In this document: one piece after another, positions 6,930 to 10,457 of the stretch | Layout: the number at the start of each line of letters is the position of its first letter | Numbering within the stretch: the first letter of the stretch is position 1 | Assembly (NCBI GenBank): GCA_947167555.1 | Contig: CAMVIO010000050.1 | Span: 1 to 10,457, forward strand | DNA length: 10,457 bases | Direction: 5' to 3' | DNA from: an uncultured Selenomonadales bacterium | GTDB lineage: Bacteria; Bacillota; Negativicutes; Selenomonadales; Selenomonadaceae | Notes under the pieces: model-generated | The model's database searches: none | What the model was told of the DNA's origin: nothing | What the model saw: only the letters and a program-made list of their open reading frames with translations | Made by a program: the position numbers and the translations under genes

Positions 6930-6939
6930 TATTGGGACG
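6912..6939 (-). promoter_or_regulatory. Tandem CGTCCCAA operator-like direct repeats in the ietAS promoter
   Basis: Two identical 8-mers, CGTCCCAA on the minus strand (6912-6919 and 6932-6939), are offset by exactly 20 bp, about two helical turns, and would lie on the same DNA face. One is between -35 and -10 and the other abuts the -35 box. A protein bound here would block RNA polymerase. IetA, which ends in an HTH-like segment, is a candidate for autoregulation; this is inference. Confidence 0.5.
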
Positions 6940-7012
6940 AAATTTATATTTTTAAACTGTAATGCTAAGCTAAACCACATTATTATATATTATTTTTAAA
7001 GTCTGTTTTTTA
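6940..7012. other. AT-rich stretch, no gene seen
   Basis: Between the ietAS operator and the repeat fragment the sequence is almost wholly A and T (TATTATATATTATTTTTAAA within it). I see no ORF, RNA fold or recognisable site. It may be an UP-element-like region for the ietAS promoter or leftover DNA from the insertion event. Confidence 0.5.
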
Positions 7013-7034
7013 TTTCACTAAAACATTGGAACAT
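7013..7034. repeat. Fragment of the parS-pair repeat, copy D
   Basis: TTTCAC-TA-AAACATTGGAACAT matches the internal part of copies B and C (TTTCACGTGAAACATTGGAACAT) except that the central GTG is replaced by TA, which destroys the parS core. Homology stops where the transposase remnant begins. With copy C at 7275 it brackets that remnant, suggesting that the IS inserted in, or was deleted next to, an ancestral repeat. Confidence 0.6.
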
Positions 7035-7248
7035 GAGATACACAATGCTGCGTGGACTGGCGAAAGTAACAATGCAGGTGACGCTTACCTTTGTGTGCAT
7101 GAACTTGAAAAAGCTGGCAATATGGAAATGGAGGGCAGGGAAATTGCGTCCTGCTGTGGCTTATTTTTTATGGTGGATTCGAAAAACTCTTCAAAGTTTC
7201 CTCTTCTATGGAGTACCAACAGACAAATGCACCGTTTCTTGTGGATAA
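7033..7248 (+). pseudogene. IS1182-type transposase, C-terminal remnant
   Basis: The plus-strand frame reads MRYTMLRGLAKVTMQVTL, then ACMNLKKLA-like text (VCMNLKKLAIWKWR), a stretch that closely matches the conserved C-terminus of IS1182-family DDE transposases (RYTRYRGLAKV...NLKKLA). Only about the last 70 residues remain. The catalytic core, start and left end are absent, so the copy is dead. It is the only plus-strand protein-coding trace in the window. Its stop codon lies inside the loop of the 20-bp hairpin, a usual place for an IS-borne terminator. It marks this junction as a past insertion point. Confidence 0.75.
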
Positions 7249-7266
7249 GAAACGGTGCATTTGTCT
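7221..7266. terminator. 20-bp perfect hairpin at the end of the transposase remnant
   Basis: AGACAAATGCACCGTTTCTT (7221-7240) and its exact reverse complement (7247-7266) flank a 6-nt loop, GTGGAT. The stem contains the last codons of the transposase remnant. No long T-tract follows on either strand, so it is not a textbook intrinsic terminator, but a stem this long could stop transcription in both directions. It would separate the diguanylate cyclase operon from ietAS. It probably belongs to the old IS. Confidence 0.55.
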
Positions 7267-7274
7267 ACAGTCTG

Positions 7275-7332
7275 AAATGTTTCACGTGAAACATTGGAAC
7301 ATTTGTTTCTTTGTTTCACGTGAAACATTTTT
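7275..7332. repeat. parS-pair repeat, copy C (two perfect parS sites)
   Basis: Identical over 58 bp to copy B, 4050 bp away, with parS at 7278-7293 and 7312-7327 and the same 34-bp centre spacing. It starts eight bases beyond the stop codon of the FIST-GGDEF gene. It may end that transcript as a 19-bp fold-back: on the minus strand the stem is followed by a short pyrimidine run rather than a long U-tract. It marks the boundary between the GC-rich chromosomal block and the AT-rich island. Confidence 0.92.
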
Positions 7333-7340
7333 TCATCGTT

Positions 7341-9119
7341 TTATTTATGCCGTCGTCGATTATGCGTCGCGTAATAGACGGATTTTTCCTGATACATGGC
7401 CTGATCGGCCCGACGGAAGACGTCCTGGTACGTCGCGTCCTCCCCGACGCCGAAGATCGCGGCTCCTTTGGAAACGGAGAGCTGGGATTTGTACGGCCTG
7501 TCCTCTTTATTTTTCGACGCTATCGCTTCTTCCAGATCCCGAAAATGTCTCTGCACGTCGGGCTGCGGTATGCCTTCGAGAATGGCGACAAATTCATCCC
7601 CGCCGATCCGGTAGAGGCTTTCTTTCCCGAATACTGTCTTCAGCGCGTCCGCCGCGTCGGCAATCATCAAGTCGCCGCACTCATGCCCGTATTTGTCATT
7701 GACTTCTTTTACCCCGTTCAGATCGAACATGAAAATCGTGAACGCCGCTATCCCCTGGTCAATCTCCTCGTCCAACGCATGGATCTTTTCCAGATACGCG
7801 GTCTGGTTCCCGACTCCGGTCATCATATCAGTGACGGCCAGCTCCCGGAGTTTGCGGTTCGCCTCTTCCAGTTCTTTCGTCGTGGCCGTGATGAAAGTTG
7901 CCATCCGGTTAATCATGGAGACCTTTCCTTCAAAGCCTTCCTCCGCCCGCTGGAAGTCCTCCGCGGAATGCTGCTCTTTCGCCTCGCCCTCCCGCAAAGC
8001 GGCTATGACCTGGGTTACATTGTGCTGATCGACATAATCGCCTGTCCGCAAAAACTCCCCGGAGGTATAAAAGCCGGAAGTAGGCGCAACCATCTGATAG
8101 GGTTCGGTTTCCTTGCCCACCTCGTCGTTTCCCCAGAAAATGCGTCGGGCCGCGCAGGAAAAAACGAAGATGCAATCCGGCGCGTATTCCAGAAGCCGTT
8201 TCCCTTCTTTCCATACGGAATCCAGGATTGTCCACGGGTCCCCGTAAGCAATCCGCGTCTTCACGTTCTGGCGCATATCCGAGGTCATGGTCAGGGACCC
8301 GTCCGGATTGCTTGCGACCGGGGCGCGCATGATGTCGATCCCATGCTGCCGGTAAAGAAAAGGGAATTCCAGCGTATTGTTGAAAAAATGCTCGTCGTTG
8401 CGGATATGGAGATACTTGTAATAAGCGTCATACGCCGGATGATGATCGAGCTCCATGAGGAGAGGGCCGTCCGTCTTTGTGGCTTCCATGAAAGAGCCGA
8501 GCGGCTTCCAGCCGGTGACATAGAAGCTCTCCACATGGAAATCTTCCCCGCCGAAAAGGATAAATACGGCACCGTCCTCCTGATAACCTCCAGCCCTGGA
8601 AAAAACGCAGGCGTCATCTCCCCCCACGTCCTCGCAGAAAGCCCCGCCGCCGAAAAGCTGGACGCCCGACCGGATACGGGATAGGCCGTCGCAAAGCGCC
8701 GTCATCGACGCGCGGTGGATCGTGGCAAGCATCTCCACCGCCTTGACCCACGGCCGTTTCCCGACTTCCTCCGCGAGCGTTTCCGCAACTCGCTCCTGCG
8801 TATCGGGCAGCATCGGGTACTGCAGCAATTCCACTTCTGTGGTCGGGTATTCAAACAGCGTGCAGACGACGGCGACGGAGCCCCCCGAGAAATCGCCGTT
8901 GACGATATTCCCGTTGGTGGAGCAGCCCGCGTAAAGGGCTTCCGGCAGTATCCGCCCGATGGTCTCGCATGCGCGCTCGATCCGCCTGCGATCCGCTGTC
9001 TCGGTGAACATCTGGATCAGCAAACCGGAGCAGAATCTGCCTCTGACCCACTGCCGCAGTTTTTTCAATTCTTTTTCGAGCGCCTTGTTATCCCGAAAGG
9101 TAAACTGGAATTGCTTCAT
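7341..9119 (-). CDS. FIST-domain sensory diguanylate cyclase (GGDEF)
   Basis: A 592-residue cytoplasmic enzyme predicted to make cyclic di-GMP from two GTP. Residues ~30-380 form FIST N and FIST C sensory domains (IQMFTETAD, LYAGCSTNGNI, FGGGAFCED, FSCAARRIFWG), proposed in the literature to bind small ligands such as amino acids. A helical linker (~385-428) leads to the GGDEF domain from DMMTGVGNQ (431) through FDLNGVKEVNDKYGHECGD (465-483) to an intact active site RIGGDEF (504-510). The RxxD inhibitory I-site expected five residues before GGDEF is absent, so product feedback inhibition is unlikely. No transmembrane helices are seen. The ribosome-binding site GAGGAAC (9126-9132) overlaps the stop of the preceding DUF1269-like gene, so the two are coupled. 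Codon use is GC-rich like its upstream neighbours. Confidence 0.88.
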   Translation of the reverse strand: MKQFQFTFRDNKALEKELKKLRQWVRGRFCSGLLIQMFTETADRRRIERACETIGRILPEALYAGCSTNGNIVNGDFSGGSVAVVCTLFEYPTTEVELLQYPMLPDTQERVAETLAEEVGKRPWVKAVEMLATIHRASMTALCDGLSRIRSGVQLFGGGAFCEDVGGDDACVFSRAGGYQEDGAVFILFGGEDFHVESFYVTGWKPLGSFMEATKTDGPLLMELDHHPAYDAYYKYLHIRNDEHFFNNTLEFPFLYRQHGIDIMRAPVASNPDGSLTMTSDMRQNVKTRIAYGDPWTILDSVWKEGKRLLEYAPDCIFVFSCAARRIFWGNDEVGKETEPYQMVAPTSGFYTSGEFLRTGDYVDQHNVTQVIAALREGEAKEQHSAEDFQRAEEGFEGKVSMINRMATFITATTKELEEANRKLRELAVTDMMTGVGNQTAYLEKIHALDEEIDQGIAAFTIFMFDLNGVKEVNDKYGHECGDLMIADAADALKTVFGKESLYRIGGDEFVAILEGIPQPDVQRHFRDLEEAIASKNKEDRPYKSQLSVSKGAAIFGVGEDATYQDVFRRADQAMYQEKSVYYATHNRRRHK

Positions 9120-9130
9120 GGTTCAGTTCC

Positions 9131-9742
9131 TCATTTCGAGTAAATCTTGTTGAACTCCTCCCGGATGGCTTCTCCCTTTTTGACGATTTTTTCGCGAATC
9201 TCGGCCTTCTTCGCCTCGCGCAGCTTCTTCCGTGCGTCGGAGGCCAGCTCCTCCTGAAGCTTCATGGCCTGCTCGACTTCGGCGGCAACCTCGGCGGCGG
9301 GGTAACGGGTGATCTCGACCTTGTACGGGGAAAGCCGCGAGTCAAGCATTTTCTCGTCGTTTTCCTGCGCCAACGCGATCAGGGCAACGTCGCCGTCCTG
9401 GAGCTTCGTGCAGACCTGCTCGATCAGCGAAACGCCTTTCTTCGCGTCTCCGATATCCTTGATGCGCCCGATCATGGAGCCCATCGCCATGCCGAACAGC
9501 ATACCCAGCGGGCCGCCCATGATTCCGATCAGCATGCCCATCATGCCGCCGAAACGCGTATCGTCAGTGGTCGTGACGCCGGAATCCGCCGCGTCGGCGA
9601 TCACGATATGACCGTCCTGCTTCTTGAGCAACCCCAGATGCGCGATGATGCAGGACTGGCTGACCATTCCCTGCTTGATCTCCGAGAACGCCCGATAAGC
9701 TTCGTTCTCCTCCGAGAAAATAGCCGTGATCACATTTTCCAT
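9131..9742 (-). CDS. DUF1269-like protein
   Basis: A 203-residue protein with a conserved-looking N-terminal alpha/beta part (VITAIFSEENEAYRAF, VIADAADSGVTTTDD). A Gly/Met-rich hydrophobic hairpin follows at about 64-92 (MMGMLIGIMGG, LFGMAMGSMIG), then a second alpha/beta part (DGDVALIALAQ). The C-terminus is a long, highly charged helix (~150-200, ELASDARKKLREAKKAEI). This resembles DUF1269 proteins, whose function is unknown; the Gly-rich segment suggests membrane association or oligomer formation. I use the ATG at 9742, not the in-frame GTG at 9754: GAAAGGTGG (9751-9759) is the Shine-Dalgarno and contains that GTG. Coupled to the diguanylate cyclase, so the two may act in one stress or surface response (inference). 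Confidence 0.72.
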   Translation of the reverse strand: MENVITAIFSEENEAYRAFSEIKQGMVSQSCIIAHLGLLKKQDGHIVIADAADSGVTTTDDTRFGGMMGMLIGIMGGPLGMLFGMAMGSMIGRIKDIGDAKKGVSLIEQVCTKLQDGDVALIALAQENDEKMLDSRLSPYKVEITRYPAAEVAAEVEQAMKLQEELASDARKKLREAKKAEIREKIVKKGEAIREEFNKIYSK

Positions 9743-9780
9743 AGTTTTTTCCACCTTTCAATAAGTATGAATCTATCTGT

Positions 9781-9809
9781 ATAATACTGCAGGATTGCGG
9801 GAAGTGCAA
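9781..9809 (-). promoter_or_regulatory. Sigma-A-type promoter of the DUF1269 / FIST-GGDEF operon
   Basis: On the minus strand, TTGCAC (9804-9809) and TATTAT (9781-9786) are separated by 17 bp. The -35 box abuts the stop codon of the HAD gene. The start would be near 9774, with a ~32-nt leader. The downstream pair can therefore be transcribed apart from the HAD gene. Confidence 0.65.
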
Positions 9810-10457
9810 TCAGTTTTTCATCAGTTTGGCCGCCGTCTCCAGCGTGTCCCCGATCGCCTGATGCGGGTACGCGGCCAGCTCCTCTGCTGTCGTCACGCCG
9901 TGCGTAACGCCGTAGAAAGCGACGCCCGCATTCTTCGCGGCGGCGGCGTCCGTGGTGCTGTCGCCGGTATAGAGCGCGTCCGCCGGCTTTGCTCCGAACC
10001 GCGCCAGCGCGAGGAAGATTCCCTCGGGCGACGGCTTCAGTTCCTTTACCTCCTCGCAGCCGATGATGAAGTCAATGAGATCCTCGGCCTTGTCCCGGAC
10101 GAAGGCTTCGCGGATGCGATGGGAGGTCTTGGACGAGATGATCGCGATTCTCGCGCCGCGTTCGCGGAGCGTTTTCAGCGCAGGCAGCACCTCCGGGTAG
10201 AAAAAAGTCTTCGCGGTCATGGTTTTGTCGGCCAGCGCGCGGTAATGCGTCAGGAATTCCTCGATCTTTTCGTCGCCGTCCAGACCTGTAATCTTCCGCA
10301 CGGCGTCCCGCATCGGCAACCCGATCGTGCGCTCAATGACGATATCGTCCACCGGCGGCAAGCCGAAGGCCGCCATCGTGCTGTGGAAGCAGTCGGTGAT
10401 GCCTTTTGACGAATCGGCCAGTGTGTAGTCGAAGTCGAACAGGTAGCAGGAGTAAAA
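9810..10457 (-). CDS. HAD-superfamily phosphatase (phosphoglycolate phosphatase-like), 5' end outside window
   Basis: The frame stays open to the right edge: 215 residues are visible and the start is beyond it. Starting at the internal ATG at 10376 would lose the catalytic nucleophile. All four HAD motifs are present: motif I YLFDFDYTLADSS (nucleophile Asp and DxD acid), motif II IAIISSKT, motif III Lys in LKPSPEGIF, and motif IV YTGDSTTDAAAAKNAG. An alpha-helical C1 cap lies between motifs I and II, giving the HAD-IA (Gph/PpaX-like) plan. It probably hydrolyses a small phosphate ester in the cytoplasm; the substrate cannot be told from sequence, and PpaX-type pyrophosphatase is another possibility. 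Only a few N-terminal residues should be missing. The next gene has its own promoter overlapping this stop. Confidence 0.87.
   Translation of the reverse strand, partial: FYSCYLFDFDYTLADSSKGITDCFHSTMAAFGLPPVDDIVIERTIGLPMRDAVRKITGLDGDEKIEEFLTHYRALADKTMTAKTFFYPEVLPALKTLRERGARIAIISSKTSHRIREAFVRDKAEDLIDFIIGCEEVKELKPSPEGIFLALARFGAKPADALYTGDSTTDAAAAKNAGVAFYGVTHGVTTAEELAAYPHQAIGDTLETAAKLMKN

Noticed and set aside
7026..7289. 87-codon plus-strand frame overlapping the transposase remnant
   Set aside because: It is a different frame from the one with transposase similarity, shows no domain, and runs into the parS repeat.
171..7332. CRISPR array
   Set aside because: The repeats are kilobases apart with genes between them, internally palindromic, and there are no regular spacers or cas genes.
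7311..8684. 457-codon plus-strand open frame opposite the FIST-GGDEF gene
   Set aside because: It shows no domain and begins inside the parS repeat (MFHVKH is the translated repeat). The opposite strand has complete FIST and GGDEF motifs.
9810..10376. HAD phosphatase starting at the ATG at 10376
   Set aside because: The same frame continues to the window edge and encodes the essential motif I (DFDYTLADSS) upstream of that ATG, so the ATG is internal.

Overview
The window looks like part of a Bacillota (Firmicutes) chromosome close to the replication origin. The evidence is fifteen codons at the extreme left edge that match the N-terminus of the partition ATPase ParA/Soj (AKVLAITNQKGG, minus strand, leaving the window), together with five perfect copies of the Firmicutes-type ParB/Spo0J site parS (TGTTTCACGTGAAACA) in the next 7.3 kb. 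I cannot fix the genus. A Negativicutes-like host with a fairly GC-rich core genome would fit, but that is a weak inference. Every intact protein gene is on the minus strand, so the window is read here from right to left.

Layout: (1) 7341-10457 is a GC-rich, ordinary-looking chromosomal block: a HAD-family phosphatase cut by the right edge, a sigma-A-type promoter, a DUF1269-like protein, and a FIST-GGDEF diguanylate cyclase coupled to it. (2) 6878-7340 holds a 58-bp repeat with two parS sites, a decayed IS1182-type transposase C-terminus (plus strand) ending in a 20-bp perfect hairpin, a fragment of the same repeat, and a strong promoter with direct repeats. (3) 3582-6877 is an AT-rich two-gene operon: an AAA ATPase and a cytoplasmic subtilisin-like protease, overlapping by ATGA, which I assign to the IetA/IetS system. 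(4) 3134-3581 holds a previously unmarked 32-codon gene with its own Shine-Dalgarno and terminator, a possible antisense RNA over its 3' end, a second identical 58-bp repeat with two parS sites, and a promoter. (5) 232-3133 is a BcgI-like restriction-modification pair: one polypeptide carrying nuclease plus N6-adenine methylase, and a two-TRD specificity subunit. (6) 1-231 holds a third, half-decayed copy of the repeat, a terminator, and the promoter and start of parA/soj.

The organising idea is a defence island inserted immediately upstream of parA/soj and punctuated by parS-pair repeats: the RM cassette lies between repeat copies A and B, and the ietAS cassette between copies B and C/D. The repeats are both predicted ParB loading sites and direct repeats that could recombine to gain or lose cassettes. 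This arrangement, and the small ORF/antisense RNA locus between the two cassettes, are the most unusual things in the window.
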